A DNA stretch of 64,000 nucleotides, taken from Serratia inhibens. GTDB taxonomy: Bacteria; Pseudomonadota; Gammaproteobacteria; Enterobacterales; Enterobacteriaceae. Location: the NCBI RefSeq assembly GCF_003591175.1, contig NZ_QYYG01000001.1:992001-1056000 (forward strand), read 5' to 3'. Both the position numbers and the translations under genes were made by a program. Position 1 is the first letter of the stretch. Every line of letters begins with the position of its first letter. Under the pieces are notes generated by a model. The model saw only the letters and a list, made by a program, of their open reading frames with translations, searched no databases and was not told the origin of the DNA. Below are positions 37,814 to 48,122 of this stretch, one piece after another.

Positions 37814-38848
37814 TCAGTCACTCTTAGGTAATACAGCTTCAAGGCGCGCAGCAATCCTTTCAGGGACTTGCCGCTGCACCGCCTGCACAGCCTGTTCGAT
37901 TGCTACTGCAAACGCGTGTGGGTTCGCAGCGCCGTGGCTCTTGATTACGGTGCTGCGCAATCCTAACAGACATGCGCCATTATACTGGTCGGGGTTCAGG
38001 TGGCCGAACCGCTTTACCACCCGTTTTTGCAACCAACGGCCTAACAACTTTAACCACCACGCCTGCTTGCCACCGTCTCCGGATGATTTCAGCAGCGATA
38101 AAAATACTCTTACCACCCCTTCCATGGTCTTCAGGGTGACGTTACCCACAAAGCCGTCGCAAACCATTACATCGGTTTTACCGGTGAGCAGGTCATTACC
38201 TTCCAGGTAACCAATATAGTTGATTGCCGGAGTATTTTTCAGCACGGCGGCAGCTTCGCGAATATTATCCAGGCCTTTGGTCTCTTCTTCGCCGATATTC
38301 AGCAGCGCCACACGGGGCTGCGCAATACCCACCACCTCTTCGGCCATCACCGCGCCCATTACCGCAAACTGCACCAGCATGGTGCTGTCGCATTCAACGT
38401 TGGCGCCCAGATCCAGCACTACGGTTTTGCCGCGCCGCTGGTTCGGGATCAGGGTCATCAGCGCCGGACGTTCAATACCGTCCAACGGCTTGATCAGCAT
38501 TTTCGCCAGGCCCATCAACGCACCGGTATTACCTGCACTGACGCAGCCCTGCGCATCGCCGTTTTTGGTCAGTTCCAGCGCAATGCGCATAGACGTACCG
38601 CGGCTGGCGCGTATCGCTTGTGAGGGTTTGGCGTCGCCGGCAATCACTGATTCAGCGGGCACGACTTGCAAACGCTCCAGAAGAACCGGATCGGCTTTGG
38701 CAAGTAAAGGAGAGATGGCGTCGGGATCGCCGACCAGCAGGAGATGAAGCTGTAAATTAGAGGCCAGTGCCTGCAATGAAGCAGGCACTGTGACGCAGGG
38801 ACCGAAGTCCCCGCCCATTGCATCTAACGCCAGGGTTAGACGAGTCAA
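37814..38848 (-). CDS. plsX: Phosphate acyltransferase PlsX
   Basis: Makes acyl-phosphate from acyl-ACP for phospholipid synthesis; peripheral membrane enzyme. 344 residues. Family stretches [31 protein letters not shown] and [15 protein letters not shown] are present. It follows rpmF by 11 bases, consistent with the conserved operon. Confidence 0.95.
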   Translation of the reverse strand: MTRLTLALDAMGGDFGPCVTVPASLQALASNLQLHLLLVGDPDAISPLLAKADPVLLERLQVVPAESVIAGDAKPSQAIRASRGTSMRIALELTKNGDAQGCVSAGNTGALMGLAKMLIKPLDGIERPALMTLIPNQRRGKTVVLDLGANVECDSTMLVQFAVMGAVMAEEVVGIAQPRVALLNIGEEETKGLDNIREAAAVLKNTPAINYIGYLEGNDLLTGKTDVMVCDGFVGNVTLKTMEGVVRVFLSLLKSSGDGGKQAWWLKLLGRWLQKRVVKRFGHLNPDQYNGACLLGLRSTVIKSHGAANPHAFAVAIEQAVQAVQRQVPERIAARLEAVLPKSD

Positions 38849-38859
38849 GGTACCGCTAC

Positions 38860-39027
38860 TTAGCCGATAACCTTGCGACCGCGGTAGAAACCGTCGGCAG
38901 TGATGTGGTGACGACGATGAGTTTCACCAGAAGTCGCATCAACAGACAATGTGGTGGTGGTCAGAGCATCGTGTGAACGACGCATGCCACGCTTGGAACG
39001 GGTTGGTTTATTTTGTTGTACGGCCAT
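38860..39027 (-). CDS. rpmF: 50S ribosomal protein L32
   Basis: 55-residue basic ribosomal protein starting [20 protein letters not shown] and ending FYRGRKVIG. The E. coli protein has 57 residues and is nearly identical; here one residue is missing near LTTTTLSVD and the C-terminal Lys is lost. ATG at 39027 with AGTAAGG upstream. Lies between yceD and plsX. Confidence 0.97.
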   Translation of the reverse strand: MAVQQNKPTRSKRGMRRSHDALTTTTLSVDATSGETHRRHHITADGFYRGRKVIG

Positions 39028-39043
39028 GGACCTTACTCCTTAA

Positions 39044-39565
39044 TTACTTACGCTTTAAACTGGCTAATACGGCAAATGGATTCGGTTTCTCCGCCTCTGC
39101 AGGCAGTTTGCCAAATACCATGTCCGCTTCGGACACTTCACAGTGTTCAGATTCATGTAACGGGACGACAGGCAGTGAAAGAATAATTTCGTCTTCAATC
39201 ATTGCCAACAGATCGACTTCGCCAAACTCATCGACTTCGATCGGTTCGTACGCTCCCGGTAATGCCTCAGCCTGTTCATCATTGACGACCGGGCTAAAAC
39301 AATATGTTGTGTGGATATGACGTTCAAACGGGACGCCACAACGTTGGCACATCAGGGTTACCTGAACGTCCGAATGCCCTGTTATCACCGCGAGGCGTTG
39401 GTTATCAATATCGAACGATAACGAAACCTCAACATCACTGTCCACACTGACCACGGAGTCGGCAACACGTGTAACCTGCTCAGGCGCATAAGAACCAACA
39501 TAGTCCAGGCGTTTCTGAGCGGTACGTACCGCATCAATGGTCAAGGGTAATTTTACCTTTTGCAT
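39044..39565 (-). CDS. yceD: 23S rRNA accumulation protein YceD (DUF177)
   Basis: 173-residue protein whose loss in E. coli lowers 23S rRNA; its partner is the ribosomal protein gene just downstream. Two Cys pairs could bind metal ([11 protein letters not shown]; others are absent). Acidic centre [21 protein letters not shown]. First gene of the yceD-rpmF-plsX-fab operon; divergent from yceF with a 142-base gap. Confidence 0.93.
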   Translation of the reverse strand: MQKVKLPLTIDAVRTAQKRLDYVGSYAPEQVTRVADSVVSVDSDVEVSLSFDIDNQRLAVITGHSDVQVTLMCQRCGVPFERHIHTTYCFSPVVNDEQAEALPGAYEPIEVDEFGEVDLLAMIEDEIILSLPVVPLHESEHCEVSEADMVFGKLPAEAEKPNPFAVLASLKRK

Positions 39566-39707
39566 AGGGCGCGCATATTAACTTTGTAACGACTTAGAGT
39601 CAAAGAAAAAGGCCGTAAAACGGCACCTTTCACCAATATTCGCTTCCTCAGCGGCAGACAGTTTAAAATGCTCACTCTATTTACGCTACGGTTTGCGAAA
39701 AAATATT

Positions 39708-40289
39708 ATGCAAAGACTTCTCCTTGCCTCCACCTCGACCTACCGCAAGATGCTACTGGAAAAGCTGCACCTGCCCTTCGCTTGCGCCGCGCCGCAGGTG
39801 GATGAAACCCCGCTGGCCGGGGAAAGCGCCGAGGCGCTGGTGCTACGATTGGCCACAGCGAAAGCCCAGGCACTGGCTGCCGCCTACCCCGAACATCTGA
39901 TTATCGGCTCCGATCAGGTCTGCGTGATCGAGGGAAAAATCACCGGAAAACCGTACACGGAAGAGAACGCTTGCGCTCAATTGCGCCAGGCCAGTGGTCA
40001 AAGGGTCACCTTTTATACCGGATTGGCGTTGTATAACAGCCGCAGCCGACATCTACAGGTGTTGTGCGAACCCTTTCACGTACATTTTCGCACGCTGAGC
40101 GAGGCTGAAATTAGCGCTTACGTGCACCTTGAGCAGCCACTCAACTGTGCAGGCAGCTTTAAAAGTGAGGGATTGGGGATTGCGTTGTTCGAGAAACTTG
40201 AGGGGCGGGATCCCAATGCGCTGATCGGTCTGCCGTTGATCGCACTGCTGGAAATGCTGCGGGCTGAGGGCATCAACCCGCTGGCATAG
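39708..40289 (+). CDS. yceF: Maf-like 7-methyl-GTP pyrophosphatase YceF
   Basis: House-cleaning nucleotide pyrophosphatase of the Maf/ITPase-like fold, 193 residues (E. coli 194), with preference for 7-methyl-GTP. The N-terminal [17 protein letters not shown], the VDETP stretch, IIGSDQV with the catalytic Asp, and FKSEGLGI are the family motifs. I use the ATG at 39708, the family start, not the upstream alternative start. Confidence 0.92.
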   Translation: MQRLLLASTSTYRKMLLEKLHLPFACAAPQVDETPLAGESAEALVLRLATAKAQALAAAYPEHLIIGSDQVCVIEGKITGKPYTEENACAQLRQASGQRVTFYTGLALYNSRSRHLQVLCEPFHVHFRTLSEAEISAYVHLEQPLNCAGSFKSEGLGIALFEKLEGRDPNALIGLPLIALLEMLRAEGINPLA

Positions 40290-40305
40290 GGTAAAAAGGG
40301 CTGCG

Positions 40306-41268
40306 TTATTTGCCCTGCGACTGTTTGCGCAACACCAGCAGGCAGTGACGCAGCTCTTCATCCATCGGCGCTTCGATACGCATCGTTTCGCCGGTACCCG
40401 GATGTTCGAAACGCAAAGCAGCCGCGTGCAAGAACAAGCGTTTGAGCCCGGTGCCTGCCAGTTGGCGATCGAACTCGCGATCGCCATAACGATCGTCAAA
40501 GGCTATCGGATGCCCGGCATGCAAAGTGTGCACACGAATCTGATGGGTGCGCCCGGTGATCGGGCTGGCTTTGACCAGCGTTGCATGCTCGAAGCGCTCT
40601 TCCACCTTGAAGCGGGTTTCCGACGGTTTACCTTCGCTGTTGACACGAACGATGCGCTCACCGCTCTGCAGAATGTTTTTCAGCAAGGGTGCCTGCACCG
40701 CCTTGCAATGTGACTGCCACTGGCCACGAACCAGCGCCAGGTAATCTTTTTGCATCCCTTTCAGGCGCAGTTGCTCGTGCAGCGAACGCAATGCCGAGCG
40801 TTTTTTCGCCACCAGCAGCACACCTGAGGTGTCGCGGTCCAGGCGGTGAACCAGTTCCAGGAAGCGGGCTTCGGGACGAAGCGCGCGCAGGCCCTCGATC
40901 ACGCCAAAGCTCAGGCCGCTGCCGCCATGGACTGCCGTGCCTGATGGCTTGTTCAGCAACAGCAGGTGATCGTCTTCATACAATATGCAATCTGCCAGCG
41001 CAGCCACTTTATCCAGTTTGGCGGAAACCGGCGCGTCTTCACGCTCGGCAACGCGCACCGGCGGTACGCGCACCACGTCGCCGGCGGCCAGTTTATATTC
41101 TGCCTTGATGCGTCCTTTATTAACCCGCACCTCGCCTTTACGCACGATGCGGTAAATCATGCTCTTCGGCACGCCTTTCAGGCGGGCAAGCAAAAAGTTG
41201 TCGATTCTCTGACCGGCTTCGTCGTCAGAAATCGTGATTAATTGTACTGCGGGAATGTTCGTTTTCAT
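40306..41268 (-). CDS. rluC: 23S rRNA pseudouridine synthase C
   Basis: Makes pseudouridines 955, 2504 and 2580 of 23S rRNA. 320 residues. An S4 RNA-binding domain lies at about 20-80 ([21 protein letters not shown]), followed by the synthase domain with catalytic D144 in HRLDRDTSG. Late motifs GRTHQIRVH and [10 protein letters not shown] are present. Divergent from rne across a 552-base gap as in E. coli. Confidence 0.95.
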   Translation of the reverse strand: MKTNIPAVQLITISDDEAGQRIDNFLLARLKGVPKSMIYRIVRKGEVRVNKGRIKAEYKLAAGDVVRVPPVRVAEREDAPVSAKLDKVAALADCILYEDDHLLLLNKPSGTAVHGGSGLSFGVIEGLRALRPEARFLELVHRLDRDTSGVLLVAKKRSALRSLHEQLRLKGMQKDYLALVRGQWQSHCKAVQAPLLKNILQSGERIVRVNSEGKPSETRFKVEERFEHATLVKASPITGRTHQIRVHTLHAGHPIAFDDRYGDREFDRQLAGTGLKRLFLHAAALRFEHPGTGETMRIEAPMDEELRHCLLVLRKQSQGK

Positions 41269-41820
41269 GGAGCGGGATTCTAAATAGAGCGAGTAAATAG
41301 CGCCACTTCTTTTTCTGTGCTTAACTGTCTCTCAGACTGCAGATGAAACCCCTGCGAACAATAAGGCAGCAAGCCGATTTGAACGTTTGCGATTTCTTCC
41401 GCAGTTAAGGAAAAGTCACCTTGCTATAACGGTAGCAGCAGTGGAATAATGCATTTACTTTCCACGTTGATTCTCGTTAAACAGGGAAAACGGTGGAATT
41501 ATAAAATTTGTCTGATGGCGCAAAAACGCAGCAATGGCGTAAGACGTAATGCGAAATCAAACAATTAGCGGGCTGCGGGTTGCAGCTTGGCCGGCAAACG
41601 GAATCAGATCTGTCGACGTAAATCAGAGGCTATTCCCCTAGTAAAAGTGCTGTTTTTCACAAAGAAATACAGGCTTACCGAGATAATGCGCCCCTATGCA
41701 GGCGACAACCGTGAGGTTGACGACTTTGCGAGAAGACACGGGGTTTTCGGTTTTAACCCGGCCATGAGGTTATTTTGCCCGCAGCTTTGTCGATAATGTA
41801 AAAATAACGAGTAAGTTAAG
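41269..41820 (+). other. rluC-rne intergenic region with the rne leader
   Basis: 552 bases without a protein gene. In E. coli the rne transcript has a 361-base leader with hairpins through which RNase E controls its own synthesis. A leader of similar length would start near 41460-41510 here. GC-rich stretches at 41568-41600 could form hairpins. I did not attempt a fold. Confidence 0.5.
41477..41505 (+). promoter_or_regulatory. rne: Candidate rne promoter
   Basis: TTAAAC and TATAAA with a 17-base spacer. A start a few bases later gives a leader of about 310 bases, comparable with E. coli. The -35 box is weak, so the call is tentative. Confidence 0.4.
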
Positions 41821-44800
41821 ATGAAAAGAATGTTGATTAACGCAACTCAGCAGGAAGAGTTGCGTGTTGCCCTTGTAGATGGACAGCGGCTGTATGATTT
41901 GGACATTGAAAGCCCAGGTCATGAACAGAAAAAAGCGAATATTTACAAAGGCAAAATCACTCGTATTGAACCAAGTCTTGAAGCAGCGTTCGTTGATTAC
42001 GGCGCAGAACGACATGGTTTCCTCCCTCTTAAAGAAATTGCCCGCGAATACTTCCCAAGTAACTACTCTTCCCATGGCCGCCCGAACATCAAAGATGTGC
42101 TGCGCGAAGGCCAGGAAGTTATCGTTCAGATTGATAAAGAAGAACGTGGTAACAAAGGCGCAGCCCTGACCACTTTTATCAGCCTGGCCGGCAGTTATCT
42201 GGTGTTGATGCCGAACAACCCGCGTGCCGGTGGCATTTCCCGCCGCATCGAGGGTGACGACCGCACCGAATTGAAAGAAGCGCTTTCCTCCCTGCAATTG
42301 CCGGACGGTATGGGCCTGATTGTTCGCACCGCTGGCGTTGGCAAATCTGCCGATGCGCTGCAGTGGGACCTGTCTTTCCGTCTGAAGCATTGGGAAGCCA
42401 TCAAGAAAGCCGCCGAAGGCCGCGCTGCTCCGTTCCTGATCCATCAGGAAAGCAACGTGATCGTACGCGCATTCCGCGACTACCTGCGCCCGGATATCGG
42501 TGAAATCCTGATCGACAACCCTAAAGTTCTCGATTTGGCCAAAGAGCACATCGCTGCACTGGGCCGCCCGGATTTCAGCAGCAAAATCAAACTGTACAGC
42601 GGTGAAATCCCTCTGTTCAGCCATTACCAAATCGAATCTCAGATCGAATCCGCCTTCCAGCGTGAAGTGCGCCTGCCTTCCGGTGGCTCGATCGTTATCG
42701 ACACTACCGAAGCCTTGACCGCCATCGACATCAACTCCGCGCGAGCAACCCGCGGCGGCGATATCGAAGAAACCGCGTTCAACACCAACCTGGAAGCGGC
42801 GGACGAAATCGCTCGCCAACTGCGTTTGCGTGACCTTGGCGGCCTGATTGTTATCGACTTCATCGATATGACCCCGGTACGCCACCAACGCGAAGTAGAA
42901 AACCGCCTGCGTGACGCAGTGCGCCAGGACCGTGCGCGTATCCAGATCGGCCGCATTTCCCGCTTTGGCCTGCTTGAGATGTCGCGCCAGCGCCTCAGCC
43001 CGTCACTGGGTGAATCCAGCCATCACGTCTGCCCTCGCTGTAATGGCACCGGCACCATCCGTGATAACGAATCGCTGGCACTTTCCATTCTGCGCCTGAT
43101 CGAAGAAGAAGCACTGAAGGAAAATACCAAAGAAGTTCACGCTATCGTGCCAGTTCAAGTGGCCTCTTACCTACTGAACGAAAAACGTGAGTCGGTGAGC
43201 GCGATCGAAAAACGTCAGGGTGGCGTGAAAGCGATCATCGTGCCGAACGATCAGATGCAAACCCCGCACTACTCTGTGCTGCGTGTGCGCAAAGGCGAAG
43301 AAACAGCAACCCTGAGTTACCTGTTGCCGAAACTGCACGAAGAAGAGATGGCCCAGCCACTGGAAGATGCGCCGATGGAGCGCAAACGTCCGGAACAACC
43401 GGCTCTGGCCTCGTTCTCTTTGGCTGCTGACGCACCACCGCCAGCTGAAGAACCTGTGGCAACCCAAGCTGCAACAGCCGCTGTAGCGACCAAACCAAGC
43501 GCACCAGCCGCTGCCAAACCGGGCCTGTTGGGCCGCCTGTTCGGTGGATTGAAAGCGCTGTTCGCCAGTGAAGAACCACCTGTTGTTGAAGCCAAACCTG
43601 TCGTTGATGCACCTAAGGCCGATGGCAACGGTGAAAACCGCCGCCAGGATCGCCGTGGTCAACGCCGTCAGGGTACAGGCCGTAAAGAACGCGGTGAGCG
43701 TGGGGAGCGAGGTGAGCGTAGCGATCGTCCTGAACGCGGCGAACGTAAAGAGCGCGGCGAAGGCCGTGATAATCGCGAGCGCGATAACCGTGAACCACGT
43801 GAAAATCGTGAGCCGCGTGACAACCGTGGTGAAGGCCGTGAAACGCGTGAAGCGCGCGATGAACAACGCCGTAACAATCGCCGCAATGCGCCGCAGGTTG
43901 CACCGGTTGTCGAGGAGCCACAATCTGAAGAGGCTGCCAAGGCACAGCGTGAAGAGCAGCAACAGCGCCGTGACCAGCGTGCAGAACGCCAACGCCGTCG
44001 TCAGGAAGAAAAACGTCAAGCTCAGCAGGAAGTGGCTGCACTGGAAAGTGTAAACACCAGCACCAACGTTATCAGCGATGAAGATCTGGAAGAACGCCAG
44101 CAGCAGAACATGCAGCGTCGCCAGCGTCGTCCTCTGTCGCAGAAAGTTCGCGTTCTGTCCGCGGAAGAAGAACTGCATCGCGCAGCGGAAGAACTGCTGG
44201 CACCTAAAGCGCCGGTCGTGAAAACCCAAGACGTGAAGCCGGCTCTGGAAGAAGACAGCGTTAAACTGCTGCCAGAAACCCTTGATGCACCAGCTGAAGA
44301 TGATGTTCAGGCCGACAACCGTAACGGCGAAAATGGCATGCCACGCCGTTCACGCCGCTCACCACGTCATCTGCGCGTGAGCGGTCAGCGCCGTCGCCGT
44401 TACCGTGATGAGCGTTACCCTGCCCAGTCACCAATGCCGCTGGCCGGGGCTTTCGCCTCGCCGGAAATGGCGTCTGGCAAGGTCTGGGTCAGTTACCCTG
44501 TAACACAAGCTGCACAAGTGATTGAAGAAGTTGAAGTTCAGACTGAAACTGCCGAAATCGCTGCCGACAACGTGATGGCGCAAGAAACCGTCAGCGTAGC
44601 CACTCCGATAATCGCTGAGGCTGCCGCACAAACCATCGTGCCGGTAGAAACCCCTGAAGTTGCCGTTGCAGAGGAAGCCCAACCGGAAGTTGAAACTGTT
44701 GAGCCGGCCATTGCAGCTCAATCTGTGGAAACGGCTGTGGTACCGCAGACCGAAGCGCCAGTAATTGAAGAAACTACCCTGGTTGAAGAGACTACTGCAG

Positions 44801-45171
44801 TTGAAGCAGCCCCGGTGGTTGAAGCAACCCCTGTTGCGGAAGAGACTGCCGCTGTTGTTGAGCCTGTCGCAGAACCAGCGCCGGTCATCGTTGAGGCCGC
44901 ACCTGTTCAGGAAGCGGCCGCTCCGGTGGTGGTTGCAGAAAAACTGCCGGTTGTTCAGCAGCCAGCGCCGGTACAGGATACGCTCTATAAGCATATCGCC
45001 ACGGCACCGATGACCAAGGCCCCTGCGCCGGCTTACGAGCCGGAAGAACAAAAACGCAGTGATTGGCAACGCCCTTCCTTCAGTTTCGAAGGTAAAGGCT
45101 CTGCGGGTGGCCATGCTGCGGTAAATCAAGCCACAGCGCCGGCAACCAAACCGCAGCCGGTTAACGAATAA
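41821..45171 (+). CDS. rne: Ribonuclease E
   Basis: Essential endoribonuclease for mRNA decay and rRNA/tRNA maturation and scaffold of the degradosome. 1,116 residues (E. coli 1,061). The S1 domain spans about 35-125, DNase I-like catalytic residues are D303 and D346, and C404/C407 (CPRCNGTG) form the zinc link. A membrane-targeting amphipathic segment ([13 protein letters not shown]) follows near 570. Then come an Arg-rich RNA-binding region of RGERGE-like repeats (about 610-780), a second basic region, and the conserved C-terminal tail ([14 protein letters not shown]) that binds polynucleotide phosphorylase. The extra length is an Ala/Val/Glu/Pro-rich linker at about 900-1,060. Confidence 0.97.
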   Translation: MKRMLINATQQEELRVALVDGQRLYDLDIESPGHEQKKANIYKGKITRIEPSLEAAFVDYGAERHGFLPLKEIAREYFPSNYSSHGRPNIKDVLREGQEVIVQIDKEERGNKGAALTTFISLAGSYLVLMPNNPRAGGISRRIEGDDRTELKEALSSLQLPDGMGLIVRTAGVGKSADALQWDLSFRLKHWEAIKKAAEGRAAPFLIHQESNVIVRAFRDYLRPDIGEILIDNPKVLDLAKEHIAALGRPDFSSKIKLYSGEIPLFSHYQIESQIESAFQREVRLPSGGSIVIDTTEALTAIDINSARATRGGDIEETAFNTNLEAADEIARQLRLRDLGGLIVIDFIDMTPVRHQREVENRLRDAVRQDRARIQIGRISRFGLLEMSRQRLSPSLGESSHHVCPRCNGTGTIRDNESLALSILRLIEEEALKENTKEVHAIVPVQVASYLLNEKRESVSAIEKRQGGVKAIIVPNDQMQTPHYSVLRVRKGEETATLSYLLPKLHEEEMAQPLEDAPMERKRPEQPALASFSLAADAPPPAEEPVATQAATAAVATKPSAPAAAKPGLLGRLFGGLKALFASEEPPVVEAKPVVDAPKADGNGENRRQDRRGQRRQGTGRKERGERGERGERSDRPERGERKERGEGRDNRERDNREPRENREPRDNRGEGRETREARDEQRRNNRRNAPQVAPVVEEPQSEEAAKAQREEQQQRRDQRAERQRRRQEEKRQAQQEVAALESVNTSTNVISDEDLEERQQQNMQRRQRRPLSQKVRVLSAEEELHRAAEELLAPKAPVVKTQDVKPALEEDSVKLLPETLDAPAEDDVQADNRNGENGMPRRSRRSPRHLRVSGQRRRRYRDERYPAQSPMPLAGAFASPEMASGKVWVSYPVTQAAQVIEEVEVQTETAEIAADNVMAQETVSVATPIIAEAAAQTIVPVETPEVAVAEEAQPEVETVEPAIAAQSVETAVVPQTEAPVIEETTLVEETTAVEAAPVVEATPVAEETAAVVEPVAEPAPVIVEAAPVQEAAAPVVVAEKLPVVQQPAPVQDTLYKHIATAPMTKAPAPAYEPEEQKRSDWQRPSFSFEGKGSAGGHAAVNQATAPATKPQPVNE

Positions 45172-45186
45172 TTAATCTGCTCCGAT

Positions 45187-45215
45187 AAAAAAACCCGCCA
45201 AATGGCGGGTTTTTT
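45187..45215 (+). terminator. Rho-independent terminator of rne
   Basis: AAACCCGCCA/TGGCGGGTTT stem followed by TTTTC. It also lies about 18 bases past the stop of the convergent monooxygenase gene, so it can serve both. Confidence 0.85.
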
Positions 45216-45232
45216 CTTGCCGAAAAATCGGT

Positions 45233-45520
45233 TCAGGCAATTTTTTTCAATTGCTTGATATCCAGCAAATCCAGCTTGCCGTCGATCTGGCTGACAAACC
45301 GCTTAAAATGCTCGGTAGCGTTGTGTTTCTCCAACGCTTCCGCACTTGCCCAACGCTCGAAAAACACGAAGGTGCCGGGCTGTTCCAGATCGCGGTGCAG
45401 ATCATACTGCAGGTTGCCCAGTTCCTGGCGGCTTGGCTCTATAATCTCATGCAGCGCATCGTTTACGGCGGACACAAATTCAGGTTTCGCCTGCAGGGTT
45501 GCAATAACACGTACTTCCAT
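45233..45520 (-). CDS. Antibiotic-biosynthesis-monooxygenase (ABM) domain protein
   Basis: 95-residue protein with a ferredoxin-like ABM fold, similar in size to quinol monooxygenase YgiN. Typical stretches are VRVIATLQAKPEFVSAVNDALHEI, EPSRQELGNLQYDLHRDLE and FVFFERWASAEALEKHNATEHFKRF. The ATG at 45520 has GGGAG six bases upstream. Substrate and role are unknown; it stands alone between rne and pyrC. Such proteins act on quinols or degrade small aromatics, which is family knowledge and not shown here. Confidence 0.85.
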   Translation of the reverse strand: MEVRVIATLQAKPEFVSAVNDALHEIIEPSRQELGNLQYDLHRDLEQPGTFVFFERWASAEALEKHNATEHFKRFVSQIDGKLDLLDIKQLKKIA

Positions 45521-45744
45521 TTCGTTCTCCCATTCCACTTGATAAACCTTGATTACCCGGCAGTTAGAAGGCGGGAATCATTAAAATCCCTGTCACTATG
45601 CGCCCGATAGCCAATTGATTTCAACTTGCAGTGAACAAACAGATGCATCGGCGACGCTTTCCGCTTATCCTTACACCCCGGCGTGAATAACCCCCATTAT
45701 TCGCTTTTATATAGACGTGTTTCTGACCGCCGGAGCCTTGCAAC

Positions 45745-46791
45745 ATGACCGCACAACCTCAAGCCCTGAAAATCCGCCGCCCTGACGACTGGCACATCCA
45801 TCTGCGTGATGACGACATGCTGAAAACGGTTCTGCCCTATACCAGTCAGGTATTTGGCCGGGCGATTGTGATGCCTAATCTGGCTCCGCCAATCACTACC
45901 GTAGACGCTGCCCGAGCTTATCGTGACCGCATTCTGGCCGCTGTTCCTCAGGATCATGACTTCACCCCGCTGATGACCTGCTACCTGACCAACTCATTGG
46001 CCGCCGCTGAACTGGTCAACGGCTTCGAGCAAGGCGTATTCACCGCAGCCAAGCTGTACCCTGCCAACGCGACCACCAACTCCAGCCACGGCGTCAGCGA
46101 CGTGAAAGGCATTTACCCGCTGTTCGAACAGATGCAGAAAATTGGCATGCCGCTGCTGATCCACGGCGAAGTGACTGACGCCGCCGTCGATATTTTCGAT
46201 CGCGAGGCACGCTTTATTGAGCAGGTTATGGAGCCAATCCGCCAGCAGTTCCCGGAACTGAAAATCGTCTTCGAGCACATTACGACCAAAGAAGCGGCTC
46301 AATATGTGCAGGAAGGCAATCGTTTTCTTGGCGCCACTATCACGCCACAGCACCTGATGTTTAACCGCAACCATATGCTGGTTGGCGGCATCCGCCCACA
46401 TCTGTTCTGTCTGCCGATACTGAAACGCAATATTCACCAGGATGCGCTGCGCAAAGCGGTCGCCAGCGGTTCGGAGCGCTTCTTCCTCGGCACCGACTCA
46501 GCGCCGCATGCCAAGCATCGCAAAGAATCAAGCTGCGGGTGCGCCGGCGTATTTAACGCTCCCAACGCAATTCCGGCTTACGCCAGCGTATTTGAACAAT
46601 TGGGCGCACTGGAGCATCTGGAAGCCTTCTGCTCACTGAACGGCCCGCGTTTTTATGGCCTGCCGGTCAATGCCGATTTTATCGAACTACAGCGCGTCCC
46701 GACGACGCAACCGGAAGAGATCGCCATGGGTCAGGAAACGGTTGTGCCATTCCTGGCCGGAGAGAGCCTGAGCTGGTCAGTGAAAGCGTAA
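45745..46791 (+). CDS. pyrC: Dihydroorotase
   Basis: Third enzyme of pyrimidine synthesis, converting carbamoyl-aspartate to dihydroorotate. 348 residues as in E. coli. Zinc ligands H17 and H19 (DWHIHL), the carboxylated K103 (AKLYPA) and the catalytic Asp in LGTDSAPH are present. The short leader ACCGCCGGAGCC before the ATG contains the ribosome site; in E. coli the pyrC leader switches start site with pyrimidine supply, and I cannot tell whether that holds here. Confidence 0.96.
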   Translation: MTAQPQALKIRRPDDWHIHLRDDDMLKTVLPYTSQVFGRAIVMPNLAPPITTVDAARAYRDRILAAVPQDHDFTPLMTCYLTNSLAAAELVNGFEQGVFTAAKLYPANATTNSSHGVSDVKGIYPLFEQMQKIGMPLLIHGEVTDAAVDIFDREARFIEQVMEPIRQQFPELKIVFEHITTKEAAQYVQEGNRFLGATITPQHLMFNRNHMLVGGIRPHLFCLPILKRNIHQDALRKAVASGSERFFLGTDSAPHAKHRKESSCGCAGVFNAPNAIPAYASVFEQLGALEHLEAFCSLNGPRFYGLPVNADFIELQRVPTTQPEEIAMGQETVVPFLAGESLSWSVKA

Positions 46792-46833
46792 AATCTTTTT
46801 TTAACGCAACCCCTTGCCCCTACATAAAGTTAA

Positions 46834-46849
46834 CTGTATAAATAACCAG
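46834..46849. promoter_or_regulatory. LexA (SOS) box of dinI
   Basis: CTGTATAAATAACCAG fits the LexA operator (CTG-N10-CAG) and is identical in its core to the E. coli dinI operator. It is 22 bases upstream of the dinI ATG. Confidence 0.85.
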
Positions 46850-46870
46850 TAAATCGCTTCGGGGGCAATA

Positions 46871-47110
46871 ATGCGTGTTGAAGTCACTATAGATAAAACC
46901 AGACCGCTACCGTCAGGGGCCATCGAAGCCCTGACCGGCGAGCTGGGCAAACGGGTCAAACGCCAATTTCCAGACGCCGTGGTTCAGGTCCGTTATGCCG
47001 GTTCCAACGGGCTTTCTGTGCTTGGCGGCCTAAAAACGGATAAAGATCTTATCGCTGAAATCCTCCAGGAAACCTGGGAAAGCGCAGACGAGTGGTTCAG
47101 CGCAGAATAA
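46871..47110 (+). CDS. dinI: DNA-damage-inducible protein I
   Basis: 79-residue SOS protein that stabilises RecA filaments and limits LexA/UmuD self-cleavage. The sequence MRVEVTIDK, the LTGELGKRVKRQFPDAVVQVRY helix and strand, and the acidic end (ETWESADEWF) are characteristic. Preceded by a LexA box and followed by a strong terminator. As in E. coli it follows pyrC. Confidence 0.95.
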   Translation: MRVEVTIDKTRPLPSGAIEALTGELGKRVKRQFPDAVVQVRYAGSNGLSVLGGLKTDKDLIAEILQETWESADEWFSAE

Positions 47111-47128
47111 CACTGCAATGCTGTTTTT

Positions 47129-47155
47129 GCCGGGGGTCGCTCCCCGGCTTTTTTG
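47129..47155 (+). terminator. Rho-independent terminator of dinI
   Basis: GCCGGGG/CCCCGGC stem followed by TTTTTTG, about 20 bases past the dinI stop. Confidence 0.9.
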
Positions 47156-47247
47156 TCTTTGAAACCTCACTTCACCTCCTCGCAATTTTATTCTGGAAGA
47201 AAAGCCTTATCTGGTCTGTACTGAATGTTTTAACAGGAGGTGTTGAA

Positions 47248-47526
47248 ATGGCCCCGGACAAGATAAAGTCTGAAGAAACGATGACCTTTGGCGAGTTGCT
47301 GGCGCTGATTGGCGATCAAAAAAGGCGCTTGAGCGTACTGGAAGTCGCCTTCTCCTATCTGGCTTTTGGTCTGGATGACAAAGCCAATCAGTTACTGATC
47401 CACAGCCTGAAACTGGAAGCGCAAAATCAGAATCGCGATGCTGAAACGCAGCAGCATTTCGCACACCTGGCCGCCGAGCTGGAGAAACGGTTACACAGCG
47501 CCCCGCCGCCGCTTGATGCGGAATGA
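47248..47526 (+). CDS. Small helical protein of unknown function
   Basis: 92-residue protein that I do not recognise. It is read from an ATG at 47248 with a perfect AGGAGG eight bases upstream, so translation is very likely. Predicted mostly helical: MTFGELLALIGDQKRRLSVLEVAFSYLAFGLDDKANQLLI, then a charged Q/E/H-rich helix and a proline-rich end (SAPPPLD). No signal peptide or membrane segment. It lies between dinI and bssS, where E. coli has no such gene. Cytoplasmic; function unknown. Confidence 0.75.
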   Translation: MAPDKIKSEETMTFGELLALIGDQKRRLSVLEVAFSYLAFGLDDKANQLLIHSLKLEAQNQNRDAETQQHFAHLAAELEKRLHSAPPPLDAE

Positions 47527-47725
47527 GTGCCACATGCCGCCGCGCTGGTGTTCTCAAGTCGGCCAGTAGAATAATGCTCAAATAAATATTTATTTTGCAA
47601 AAAAAAAGGATGGAAAATCCCCACCATAGAAAGCATATGCGTATACTGTAATTGCTCACATGATGATGAGCCGCATTGATCCTCGTTAGTCACTCACGTT
47701 AGTTACTACTCAATAAGGGGTCTTT

Positions 47726-47980
47726 ATGGACAGAAATGATGAAGTAATTCAGACACACCCGCTTGTTGGTTGGGATATCAGTACTGTCGACGTTTATGAC
47801 GCCATGATGATACGCCTTCATTACCTGTCTTCACTAGACCAGACGCCAGAAGAAGCCCAAGTAGACAGAACGCTTTGGTTAACTACAGATGTCGCACGCC
47901 AATTAATCAATATCTTAGAAGCCGGCATTGCCAAGATTGAAGCAACGGATTACCTGGACCTTGATCGTAAAAAACACTAA
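47726..47980 (+). CDS. bssS: Biofilm regulator BssS
   Basis: 84-residue protein, same length as E. coli BssS, which affects biofilm formation and indole/AI-2 responses. Sequence MDRNDEVIQTHPLVGWDIS through LWLTTDVARQLINILEAGI is near-identical to the family. Preceded by AAGGGG and followed by a terminator. Order dinI-bssS-solA is as in E. coli. Confidence 0.93.
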   Translation: MDRNDEVIQTHPLVGWDISTVDVYDAMMIRLHYLSSLDQTPEEAQVDRTLWLTTDVARQLINILEAGIAKIEATDYLDLDRKKH

Positions 47981-48002
47981 TTTACTGCTCCAAAAAGCCT
48001 AA

Positions 48003-48034
48003 GGCGCCAGCGATTATCTCTGGCGCCTTTTTCT
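48003..48034 (+). terminator. Rho-independent terminator of bssS
   Basis: GGCGCCAG/CTGGCGCC stem with a nine-base loop followed by a T-rich run. Confidence 0.85.
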
Positions 48035-48122
48035 TTGCCGGCACAGCAGCGCAACGGGTGCATTGCTGCACCCAACCTTTTATCATAGCCTGATAAGAAA
48101 CTTATCAGAGGGGTTACGGCAC

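Noticed and set aside
39566-39707. Possible location of the small RNA SraB, known from the yceD-yceF gap in E. coli.
   Set aside because: I cannot recognise conserved SraB sequence or a terminator in this gap of 142 bases, so I do not annotate it.
41770-42888. Long minus-strand frame opposite the start of rne.
   Set aside because: It runs through the highly conserved RNase E catalytic domain and resembles nothing; it is a shadow of strong codon bias.
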